Positions 29,037 to 38,439 of a stretch of DNA of 64,000 nucleotides are shown here, in pieces (position 1 is the first letter of the stretch; each line of letters begins with the position of its first letter). The notes beneath the pieces are model-generated. The model worked only from the letters and a program-made list of their open reading frames with translations, made no database searches and was not told the DNA's origin. Position numbers and translations under genes: made by a program. Source of the stretch: Tritrichomonas musculus (Eukaryota > Parabasalia > Tritrichomonadida > Tritrichomonadidae); assembly GCA_039105265.1 (NCBI GenBank), contig JAPFFF010000001.1, positions 8,990,001 to 9,054,000 of the forward strand, read 5' to 3'.

Positions 29037-31823
29037 ACAATCGTTTTTCCTGTCGGACGACTTTTTGAGTGCATTTTTCTCTCAAAAAGTGTTGCTAAAC
29101 ATCAGAGATTGTAACAAAAAGTGAAATTCTCTCAATTATTTTGATAGTAATTTGCATTGAAAAAGTGAAATTCTCTCAATTTATTTTGATAGTAATTTGC
29201 AGTGAAAAAGTGGAATATTGATTCAAAAAGTTGTTTGCTTTTTGAAAATATTATTTAAAAAATACATTTTATTGTCGTTAATTAGTGATCATGAACCAAA
29301 CAAATCAAATCATCATTTCATGCTCAAAAATTCAAAATACTAAGTTTCCTGCTGAGATCAATGGAATTGAATATGAATCTTTAAAAAATTATGTTCATCA
29401 AATCTCGCATCAAGCATTTCTCCCATTTTCAGCTCATGAAACATCAAAAGATAGAGCATCAGTTACTTATGGTTGCACTTTTTCTTCAATAGGATGCACA
29501 GCAAAATTAGTTTTTAAACAATCTCAATCATTTAATTCAGATTTTTATTATTCGTTCGATCTTCAAAACAGTATTCTTACTCATAGTCAACATCTGCTAG
29601 ATAGGCGTTTTATCGAAGCTCATCGCAATTGCTTGACAAGTAAGCAAATCCAGGATATTAGATTTCAAACGGAGCTTAGCGTTTTGCCTGGAAGAATAAG
29701 AACAAATGTAAACGTTGATACTGGAAGTGATATTTACTATAACATTCGACGCCCTATTTTACGTTATTTAAATAATGAAAGTTTAGATTCTCTAATAGAA
29801 AAACTCAGAAATGGAAATGAAAAATTAATTAAAATCTCAAAACCAAATGATATATTAAATAGAATTACAATTGTCGATAATGAGATTCTTAATTCGAATT
29901 ATTCGCAAGATGTTTTGATCATTGACGACACCGCAATGACGAATATGTACGGGATGCCCTTAGAGTCAATGGTTGTAGTTGATCAGGACTATCACACGCA
30001 ATTACTAGCATATTCAATTTTGCCAAACAAATCTTCTGACTCATTTATATATTTTTTTAAAGATTTTTTAGAACTTGGAGGTTTTGAATTTAGAATTATA
30101 GTAGTCGACCGTTTACAGTCTCAAATTAATGCTATAGAAGAAATATTCCCAAAATCCTATATTATTTATTGTTTAGTACATATTAGGAGGGATTTGTTAT
30201 CGCACTTCAATTCCTCTAATGAAAATATCATTGGATTTGATAGAGCGATAGCAAATCCCTCTTATTCGTTTACTTATTTAGAATATATTAAACACAGGAT
30301 TATACAGATGCCTTTTTCAGATAATGGACATAAATGCTTATTGTCTTTAGTTAATGAATATAAACGTTGGTTACCAATTTGTCTGATAGAAATCGGAATG
30401 TTCCTAAATTGGGATTCTTCCAGAATTGAGGGGTTTTTTGGTCTCTTAAAGGCCAATTATGGACACGATAGAGGTCAAATTACGACCATAATTCAGAATT
30501 TAAATAATTTTGGAAATGTTTTAAAAACACAATCTTACGCTACACAAAATTCTACAACTAATCTTTATTCTCAATTTCCTTTAATCCCCACTGATCAGAT
30601 CAAGAACTATGGCAAAATGATATTAAATTATTTATCTAAAGAATATAAATGTAAATTAACATGTACCAAAATGAATGAACCATGCGTTTGGTGTGAACTA
30701 AGAAAGCAGAAAAGCGAGCTTACAATACCTTGCAGACATACAATTCAATTAGGATATATTATTGATATAAATCGAATAAGCAAAAGATTTTTAAGAGTTA
30801 CTAGTGATCCACAAAATTTACCAAACCAAGTTATAATCTCAGATGATTCGATTCCGGTCCAGAAAACTAGAAATAGTTTCTTGGCCAGAATCGATCCTTA
30901 CGTTAATTTATACGGGAAAAATCCACATGTTGATCAGATTCTCGATAATGCACTTAATGACTTAGAAAGATTACAGACGCGTCCCAATCAAGGAATGCCA
31001 GCCACACTCGCACAACAAGGTCATCAGTTTTTACATCCATCTCATAATGTAATGAGCGGCAGACAAAGCACAAAGAAAAAGTATAAATGTACTCAATGTG
31101 GTTCAACTAAGCACACAAAGAGAAACTGTCCTTTAAGCAAGATGAAAGATCGATTATATGGTTTTTAATTTCATTTTTATTACTACATATTTAGTAATAA
31201 AGAATATTAATCATTATTTTTTTATCTTTCTTTATCATTATTCTTATTTTGTTTAAAAAAAATTCAATTAAAAATAATCGTTTTTTATAAATTCAAAAGT
31301 TTACATAATTCAAAAATAAGAAAAAAACTATTCAAAAAAGTAGACAAAAGAATGAGTTATTTTAACTTTTAGTAACATTTTTAACATCTCGACAATACGT
31401 ATAAAATCATTTATATTATAATCATTGAAGCTGGATTTGTTATTTGATGAATATTATTTGTATTCATATTTATGATGCGCAAGATTAGTTAAGAATTGAA
31501 TTAAAAAACATATTAAGATGTTTTGTTTGCTCTTCGTAACATTGAATAAAAAGGTTTATAATTGTTCTTTGTACAACGAAAAAATAAAAGCATGGCTATT
31601 CATATGCCAAAATTATTTTTTCTGAAAAAGTCGATTTTCCATTATTGAAAAGTTTTTCAATTTTGTGAAGAAAATATATAATTATATCCACTTTTTCACT
31701 GCAAATTACTATCAAAATAAATTGAGAGAATTTCACTTTTTGATACAACCTCTGATGTTTAGCACCACTTTTTGAGAGAAAAATGCCCTCAAAAAGTCGT
31801 CCGACAGGAAAAACGATTGCCCT
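29037..31823 (+). mobile_element. Mutator-like DNA transposon (MULE), apparently complete
   Basis: The element is about 2.79 kb, bounded by long terminal inverted repeats: left 29037-29215, right 31687-31823. The two ends are highly similar over about 130 bases: both run from CAATCGTTTTTCCTGTCGG through to GCAGTGAAAAAGTGGA. The left end contains an extra tandem copy of an internal segment of about 51 bp (GAAATTCTCTCAATT...GAAAAAGTG). The ends are flanked by the 10-bp target duplication AAGATAGAAG. The element encloses a single uninterrupted 626-residue transposase frame. The outermost bases differ slightly (the right end has CCCT where the left has A), so the left tip may have lost about three bases. 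Intact ORF, near-identical ends and an exact target duplication suggest fairly recent insertion. Confidence 0.9.
29291..31168 (+). CDS. MULE transposase with C-terminal zinc knuckle
   Basis: I start it at the ATG at 29291 rather than the in-frame GTG two codons upstream. It encodes about 625 residues. An N-terminal region with Cys residues (YGCTFSSIGCTAKLVF) resembles the DNA-binding domain of this superfamily. The MULE catalytic core follows: D212 in VLIIDDTAMTNMYGMPL, D273 in IIVVDRLQSQ, the CLVHIRRD segment where family members have a C/H motif, and E380 in SSRIEGFFGLLK. This gives the expected DDE triad. A CCHC zinc knuckle (CTQCGSTKHTKRNC, C600/C603/H608/C613) sits near the C-terminus, typical of many MULE transposases. 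The frame is uninterrupted, so it may be functional. It lies between the long inverted ends of its own element. Confidence 0.9.
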   Translation: MNQTNQIIISCSKIQNTKFPAEINGIEYESLKNYVHQISHQAFLPFSAHETSKDRASVTYGCTFSSIGCTAKLVFKQSQSFNSDFYYSFDLQNSILTHSQHLLDRRFIEAHRNCLTSKQIQDIRFQTELSVLPGRIRTNVNVDTGSDIYYNIRRPILRYLNNESLDSLIEKLRNGNEKLIKISKPNDILNRITIVDNEILNSNYSQDVLIIDDTAMTNMYGMPLESMVVVDQDYHTQLLAYSILPNKSSDSFIYFFKDFLELGGFEFRIIVVDRLQSQINAIEEIFPKSYIIYCLVHIRRDLLSHFNSSNENIIGFDRAIANPSYSFTYLEYIKHRIIQMPFSDNGHKCLLSLVNEYKRWLPICLIEIGMFLNWDSSRIEGFFGLLKANYGHDRGQITTIIQNLNNFGNVLKTQSYATQNSTTNLYSQFPLIPTDQIKNYGKMILNYLSKEYKCKLTCTKMNEPCVWCELRKQKSELTIPCRHTIQLGYIIDINRISKRFLRVTSDPQNLPNQVIISDDSIPVQKTRNSFLARIDPYVNLYGKNPHVDQILDNALNDLERLQTRPNQGMPATLAQQGHQFLHPSHNVMSGRQSTKKKYKCTQCGSTKHTKRNCPLSKMKDRLYGF

Positions 31824-31833
31824 AAGATAGAAG
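31824..31833. repeat. Right target-site duplication of the Mutator-like element
   Basis: An exact AAGATAGAAG copy matching 29027-29036 marks the right boundary of the insertion. Confidence 0.85.
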
Positions 31834-32415
31834 AGAAATCTGACACTTAATAAAAATTCTTTTCAATTTCTAATTTGAAAGAAAACTTTGTATTTGTTGA
31901 TTAAAGGGTATTTTTGTATATTAAAATGGGATGTATTAAATTTGAGATAAATTTATTTCATTTTTCTATTGTTCTTGTTGATAAATGGCTGATCTTATTA
32001 ACCAAAGAAATGCTTTTTTATTTTCATTTTCTCTAAATGGCTTTAGATCATGATCCATCGTTAGTCAACTAGATGTGAGTACTATTCACGAACCTTATTA
32101 AAAGGTGAACACGTAATCTTTATTTTTTTATAGCGGTTTAGTTAACAATTTTATTGTTTTGTTGCTTGCTATTTTTTTTTTAGGTTTAAAAATTTTATAG
32201 TGGAAATTGAAAAAAATATAACGTTTATTATTTAATCTCTGTATGTTTATTAAATCCCAGTATAACCGAATATTAAGATCAAATATTTATCCTTAAATAA
32301 TCGTTAATTAAAAATATGTTAAAGTTTATATACTTTTAAATACTTTACAAAACCGATATCCTGGATTAATTTGAAATAAATTAAAGAATAAGCCATTCAG
32401 AAAAAATGGAATACA
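31834..32415. other. AT-rich flank, nothing recognised
   Basis: About 580 bases with no supported gene or repeat. It starts the degraded repeat zone right of the Mutator-like element. Confidence 0.4.
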
Positions 32416-32419
32416 TTGG

Positions 32420-32905
32420 CTATTCATAAAAAAATGCAATATCTCGATACAAAGTACTTCAGCTCATTACAAAACTGGATTGTGAACAACTACTTCGCAG
32501 CCATTTTGTTTCAGAGTTATCTCCTCAAATACAGAAAATTGCAACAGAAAAAGAAAGAAGAAGAAGAAAAGAAAAAGTTAATATCAACTGTAAATTAATC
32601 AACGATGAGACTTTATATTTAATAAATGAAATGATATTGGAAAGCAGATTTAACAAGCATCTTTCACTTGATAATTATTCAGAATATAATGATGAAACAT
32701 TGCAAAAAATTTGTAAAAGATCAATTTATAATTGCCACTTTTTAAGTACTATTCCATGCTTTATTGACCATGAAAATCAATTACACGAATTTTGATTAAG
32801 TTATATTTTTAAAGCATTATTTTCAAATTCGAAATCTATTAATGAACATTATTGGTTTAAAAAAACTTTATTATATTCATCTCCTATGATCAATTTTCCT
32901 TAATC
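32420..32905 (+). pseudogene. Degraded coding fragment, family unknown
   Basis: Coding-like composition persists over about 480 bases, with Lys/Glu/Arg-rich and then Asn/Ser/Leu-rich peptide character, but the frame is interrupted more than once. I cannot name the family. Because it lies among transposon remains, it is probably a fossil piece of a mobile element. No intact gene is supported. Confidence 0.35.
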
Positions 32906-33279
32906 TTATACTTTTATCATTATTTCAATAAACAAATAATATTGAAAAAAACACTATTCTTTTATTTGATTTAATTATTTACTATCATTTGAATTATTAT
33001 GAATAAATTTCTAATTAATATTTGCTTTAATGATTCTCATCAAATTTAGCCATAAAAAATAAAATTGACCATTAAAACTGGTATCCTAGGATTTAATAAA
33101 CGTATAGCAAAAAAAAGTATAAACGTTATAAATAAGAGGAAGCACTTCTTAATATTATTGAATTGATTTTGAGCTTGTGAACGAAAAATTGTTTTCACAA
33201 TTTCAACAGATGCAAGCACAAGAACTCAAAATCAAATGATATCATTTTATACTTTATTAACTAACTAATATTATATTGA
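32906..33279. other. AT-rich spacer, nothing recognised
   Basis: No gene, RNA or clear repeat is seen in this stretch, which leads up to a small inverted-repeat element. Confidence 0.35.
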
Positions 33280-33281
33280 TA

Positions 33282-33393
33282 CTAGTTTTTCCTGTCCAAA
33301 CGAATTTTCATTGAAAAAGTTATAGAATTATCCTTGTTCTCTTTCAATTTTGGACAGGAAGGTACACAATTGAGAGTGGACAGTAAAACCTAG
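33282..33393. mobile_element. 112-bp MITE-like element flanked by TA
   Basis: The ends are near-perfect inverted repeats: CTAGTTTTTCCTGTCCA at 33282-33298 and, on the other strand, CTAGGTTTTACTGTCCA at 33393-33377 (15 of 17 match). Both sides are flanked by TA (33280-33281 and 33394-33395), the target of Tc1/mariner transposases. A second internal inverted pair (CCTGTCCAAA / TTTTGGACAGG) lies inside. There is no coding capacity. Confidence 0.6.
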
Positions 33394-33395
33394 TA

Positions 33396-35685
33396 TTGAT
33401 TATATAATCACGATCTTTTTTTATGTTTTAATCGTTTTATTTTCTTTTATAAAACGATAGAAAAACGTTTTTCTATAAAAACCATTTTAACTATTGATGA
33501 ATTTGAAGCAAATAAAACAATAAAGGTTCAACATCCACTTGAATCTTTCACCTACTTGATTTATAGAATAAGAGCCAAAATTGATAGAGTGAAGTACTTC
33601 AATGCTGAAGAAGATAGAGAAATATAAAGGTAGGTCAACATAAAATATTCTATTCAATTTTAAAAAAAAATAATCTATGAATATCTTTATAAGAATTAGA
33701 GTATATTTTTAAATATAATATTTATTATCTTTTAAATAAATAAAAATAGCATTTTGAATAATTTAAAAATTAAAAAAAGATTTTATTATAGTTTTATTGA
33801 TGTTTTATTTTTTAATCATTCTTTTTCTCTAAATTCACAGATTAAAAATGGAAAATATTTTACTATTATCTTTATAAGGAAAACTATTACAAAATTTATT
33901 TTATATTATTTCGATTCCAACGCTGGATATAAAAATATTTAAGGTTTTTTTAATTCATAAAATTGAATTGATATTCATCGTCTTCATGTTGATAATTGGC
34001 TTGATTTAAAAATTGAATTGATATTTCTTCTGTCAAAATTAATAAAATGGAAAAAATGCAAAATTTAGTAGATGAAATTGAGCGTTTAAAAGAAGAAAAC
34101 TTGAATTTACATAGAAAATTTTTAAGTATTATTCCACCTAATAACAAGCTATCACCTACATTCTATTCTGATTATATGACGATGAAATAATGCTAAATAA
34201 AAAATAAACTTATTATAAAATTATGTATTTTGAATTGAGCAATAAAGTCAGGTAAATTGAAAATCCGGGCAAGTCCGGTAAAATTAAATTGATAAAAAAT
34301 CGAAACAGTCACGTAAATGATCATAATCTGCAGCCTTTTAAGTAATAAATCAAAGAAATCTTTAATATTGAGCATATTTCCTGAAAATATAATAAAATAT
34401 TAAGATATATATGATGAAATTGTTTTTCATTAATTTTTTTAACAAATTAATTATTATTTTCTACATATTTTATATAATATAATATTGCTTATTTATAAGA
34501 TTTATATTTTGTTAATTCAGAGATAAGTGCAAATGTTTTTTTTTTTATTCTATTCAATTTTTGCCTATTCAATTTTTAGGAAATAAATGCGCTCCGAAAT
34601 AAATATTTTAAATTTTTCTTTATATGATTAAAATTATTTTTTCGTTGTCGGTGGAAAATTAATGATTTTTTATATAGAATATATGTTATAAAAACCAAGC
34701 AGTAAAATCCACTAGAAATCATTTTTCATCTATATAGGTGAGTTGACCTACATTTAGAAATATTCAACAATTTGAGAAATAAACAGTTGTTTAAATGAGT
34801 TTCATATAAATATTCTATGTCAACAGAAGGGATACAAGAATTGTTAAAACTTGCCTTTAATTCTGGCTCTTATTTAACAAAAAAGGAATAAATTTATCAA
34901 AAAATATTGTTGTGCTTATTTATGTACCAGCCAACGGTAGAAGCGATTTCCAACATCTGGACCGTAGAATATTCAGAATTTTAAAATTTAAATTAAGGTC
35001 ACTTGCATGATGACGTATTTTTTCAAGAACTGAAAGATATCAAATGATTTCAAAAGATTTAATAAAGTCATGATATTTCGCCAACTAATCTTGAATCTAT
35101 ATTGAACATCGAAAATCTTGACATAATCATTATGATAATTTTTTTCTTCTGAGAATAGCATCACAAGTGAATTCTTTTATAGGTGAAACTCCTTCGCAAA
35201 TTGATTATTTGAGGAGAAATAAAAATGATAAGACAGATTATTCTGATGTTGTCTCCTCCTAATGGTTTTGATATTTTTCAATTTTGGTGGAGTCATCAAG
35301 AAATTTTAACACATTTAAATCAGGCCACACGACTCCTACTTCATCTGCATGTATACATGAGGGAAAAATGATGTTAATGGGAAATCAGTTTTTATTTCAA
35401 CAATTTTTTGAGGAAGATTAATGATTTATAGAATTCGGTTCGAATAAAAAACAATCTACCTTGATCTCACTTAAATTAGTAAAAGCAGGTTATTCTGATT
35501 TCGTTATTTTATTTTAATAATTCAAATAAAAAACGAATAAACTGAAAATAGATCAAATAATATTTAAATGATTAAAGTATCGGGAAAAAATAAAAAACAA
35601 TTGTGAAAAATGCATAATAAATGCAAAATTGTTTATATAAAAACAATCTTGAGAGATAAAAATTAAAAAAGAAACTATTCGTATA
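33396..35685. other. Degraded, mostly non-coding repeat zone
   Basis: About 2.3 kb of AT-rich sequence with only short coding-like islands. One lies at about 33490-33626. Another is a 47-codon ORF at 34048-34191 with a coiled-coil-like start (MEKMQNLVDEIERLKEENL). A further stretch near 34740-34890 is similar, in reverse orientation, to part of the first island (shared AATAAGAGCC and GTAGGTCAAC words). I regard these as old mobile-element fragments. No intact gene is supported. Confidence 0.4.
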
Positions 35686-36640
35686 ATGTACTCATCTTCG
35701 ATGCAAGTATTTACAAGCAACCATTGGAAATTTAAAAAAAAAAAAGATAGAAGATATGGAGAAAAAAGAAAAAACGATTTTAAAAAAGTCCAAAATTTGA
35801 ATGATATTTTAATAGAACTTTCTGAATTGAGTGATGTTGCTATAAACCATAGAAAATTTAGTTCAAAGCTAATTAATTTATTGTTTTTGTTATATATGCA
35901 TTCGCCATCTTCTTATCAATTGCTCCGTGTATATATGCTTTCCCTTCACATAGCAAAAATTATGAGCATATTTATCTTTATTTGCCATCTATAATTAATG
36001 GTTTATAAACAAATGAAATACACAAAATCCTGCATCAAACAATTTATTTCGCTTCTCAATTCAAGAAGTCAGTTCAGATAAATCTTGGAATTGATGATAT
36101 ATGTGTTGTTGCATCTAGCAAATATGAACATACACATATTGAAAAATTATACTCATTCACAATTTATTTTCAGCTTGGTTTTGATAAAAAGTGCTTGCTT
36201 GTTCGCTTAAATGAGGACAAGTCATGAATAGGAAATAGAGAAATTGTAAATATTCTTTTACAAACAAGCAAGAATTAAAAAGTTTTAATTAAGAATCAAA
36301 ATTTTTATCATTTGACGGAGATCACTGCTATAATGTATTACATCAGGAGTATTTCAAAATGTATGAAGAGCTTTTGGAATTAGAAAATATTATGTGAGCA
36401 ATAAGCAAAATGAAAGATATATTGAATCTGTCTTCTTCATATATGTCATCAGAAGATTCATTATCTGATAATGCCTTAAAGTCAAAAAAACTGTTATTGA
36501 CTATGGAGAACCTAAAAATGTATCTCTAAGACATAATAACTACGTGCATACTTGGAGTGTAACATCAGATCAGTTTGAAAATCTTGATCTGGCATTTACA
36601 AAAGAATTTGTTTACAAAAATGATGAATAATGCGAAAACA
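35686..36640 (+). pseudogene. Fossil transposase-like fragment, family uncertain
   Basis: Several peptide islands on the + strand recall a transposase of the THAP/P-element or hAT sort: HSPSSYQLLR near 35900, LGIDDICVV near 36090 and SFDGDHCYNVLH near 36310. They occur in the right order but are not in one open frame, and several breaks are evident. It appears old and inactive. The family assignment is by pattern memory only. Confidence 0.4.
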
Positions 36641-37197
36641 CATTTTCTGATGATAATCTAAACCTTGTTCAAAAAACATTACCTCCCTCTCAATTTAAAA
36701 TAATCATATCTTTATATTTTAAATATGAATTAATTTTTTATAATTTAATTAATATTATGATAATTATATAATATATTATTACTGAAGAATAATGCAATTA
36801 AATTGTTTGATAAAAAAGATAAAATGATTTAAAATTTGATATGGAGGTAAAGTTTTTTGAACTCAGTTTATTTATCTTAATATAATAAAACAAAACCCCA
36901 AAAAAATAAGACCTGAACTTATCCAGCCATCATATTGTTTTAAAATATTTTGGATAATAATTAATTTAAGTATATTATTATTTGCATTTGTAATTATAAT
37001 TGTAAACTATTTTATTTCTTTTTGATTAAGATATTTTAATAAAAAAAAATTTTCAGTTATTTTTTTTCATAAAGCTCATAGAATTTAATTTTTTTATTTT
37101 TTTTTTATTTTTTTTTTTTTTTTTTTTATTTTATTTTTTAATTAATTTATCAAAAAGAAATAAAATAGTTTAATCTCATAGCCAGATAAATTCCAGT
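36641..37197. other. AT-rich spacer with T runs
   Basis: No gene is seen. Long T-rich low complexity lies at about 37085-37140. Confidence 0.4.
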
Positions 37198-37521
37198 ATC
37201 AACTCAAATATAGTTATTCTTTTCTGAAGAACCTTCAAAAAGTGGAAATCATTCAGAAAAAATAATCAAATAAAAATAATAAAAAAATAATCTTTTTATG
37301 TTACAAAATTTTTACCGATTCTTACCGCCAGCCGCGGGGTCTCGACTCGGCTTCGCTTCGTTCAGCCTCGCTCGACGTCCGCTAGGCGGTATGTAGTCTA
37401 AAAATTATGTAAAAATATAAAAAGATTTGTTTTTTTCAATTATTTTATTTAGATTATTTTTTCTGAATGATTTCCACTTTTTGAAGGTTCTTCAGAAAAG
37501 ACTAACTATACTTTAGTTGAT
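37198..37521. mobile_element. Fold-back (MITE-like) element with GC-rich core
   Basis: This is a 324-bp inverted-repeat unit. The left arm from 37198 (ATCAACT...CTTTTCTGAAGAACCTTC, then AAAAAGTGGAAATCATTCAG) matches the reverse complement of the right arm ending at 37521 over roughly 100 bases, with a few mismatches. The centre (37323-37391) is very GC-rich compared with its surroundings and is itself bounded by TACCGCC and GGCGGTA. CCAGATAA occurs just outside both ends (37182-37189 and 37535-37542) and could be a target duplication. There is no ORF. It is probably a non-autonomous transposon. Confidence 0.65.
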
Positions 37522-37573
37522 CAAAATTCCACAACCAGATAATCCTACCGCCAGATAATATTATCTTAAATAT

Positions 37574-38195
37574 TGACAAACATTGATGCTAGCAACAGAT
37601 AAATATTGATGCTTACAACATACAAACATCGATGCTAACAACAGATAAACATCGATGCCAACAACATACAAACATCGATGCTAACAACAGATAAACATCG
37701 ATGCTAACAACAGATAAACATCGATACTTACAACAGACAAACATCGATGCTAACAACATACAAACATCGATACTAACAACAGATAAACATCGATGCTAAC
37801 AACAGATAAACATCGATGCTAACAACATACAAACATCGATGCTAACAACATACAAACATCGATGCTAACAACATACAAACATCGATGCTAACAACAGAAG
37901 AACATCGATGCTAACAACATTCAAACATCGATGCTGACAACAGAAAAACATCTATGCTAACAACAGACAAACATTGATGCTAACAACAGATAAACATCTA
38001 TGCTAACAACAGACAAACATTGATGCTAACGACAGACAAACATCGATGCTGACAACAGAAAAACATCGATGCTAACAACATTCAAACATCAATGCTAACA
38101 ACATTCAAACATCGATGCTGACAACAGAAAAACATCTATGCTAACAACAGATAAACATCTATGCTAACAACAGACAAACATTGATGTTAATAACT
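37574..38195 (+). repeat. 23-bp minisatellite, about 27 copies
   Basis: Head-to-tail units have the form ACATCGATGCTAACAACAGATAA. Variants occur at the ATCGATG core (ATTGATG, ATCTATG) and at the tail (AGATA, ATACA, AGACA, ATTCA, AGAAA). The spacing of 23 bases was checked from coordinates. The period is not a multiple of three and stops occur, so it is non-coding. Variant order suggests higher-order duplication: a block starting ATTCAAACATCGATGCTGAC recurs near 37919 and 38104. Confidence 0.9.
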
Positions 38196-38369
38196 GATTC
38201 GCGTTTTTGCTAATTACAAACTTTTGTTAGTTTTTTTAACAGAAAGCATTAATAAAGTTTTTTATGCTATGCTAATTTTAGAATAAAATTTTGACTAAAG
38301 TATTGTTTATTTGAATGCCTTTTATATAGATATTGTCTTTTTTCTAAAAGAAAAAAACTGTGTACTAGA

Positions 38370-38396
38370 CACTTTTTGAACGCAGTTCAAAAAGTG
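38370..38396. repeat. Perfect hairpin made of two opposed CAAAAAGTG motifs
   Basis: CACTTTTTGAAC (38370-38381) and GTTCAAAAAGTG (38385-38396) are exact reverse complements around a GCA loop. It lies just before the pogo-like pseudogene. Confidence 0.6.
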
Positions 38397-38439
38397 GCGT
38401 TCCTTGTTTTGAATAATTACAACTGAGGCGAAAGAGTCG

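Noticed and set aside
37323-37391. tRNA gene in the GC-rich core
   Set aside because: No acceptor, D-loop or GTTCRANYC T-arm arrangement could be drawn.
37574-38195. CRISPR-like array
   Set aside because: The 23-bp units are directly contiguous with no spacers; it is a simple minisatellite in a eukaryotic genome.
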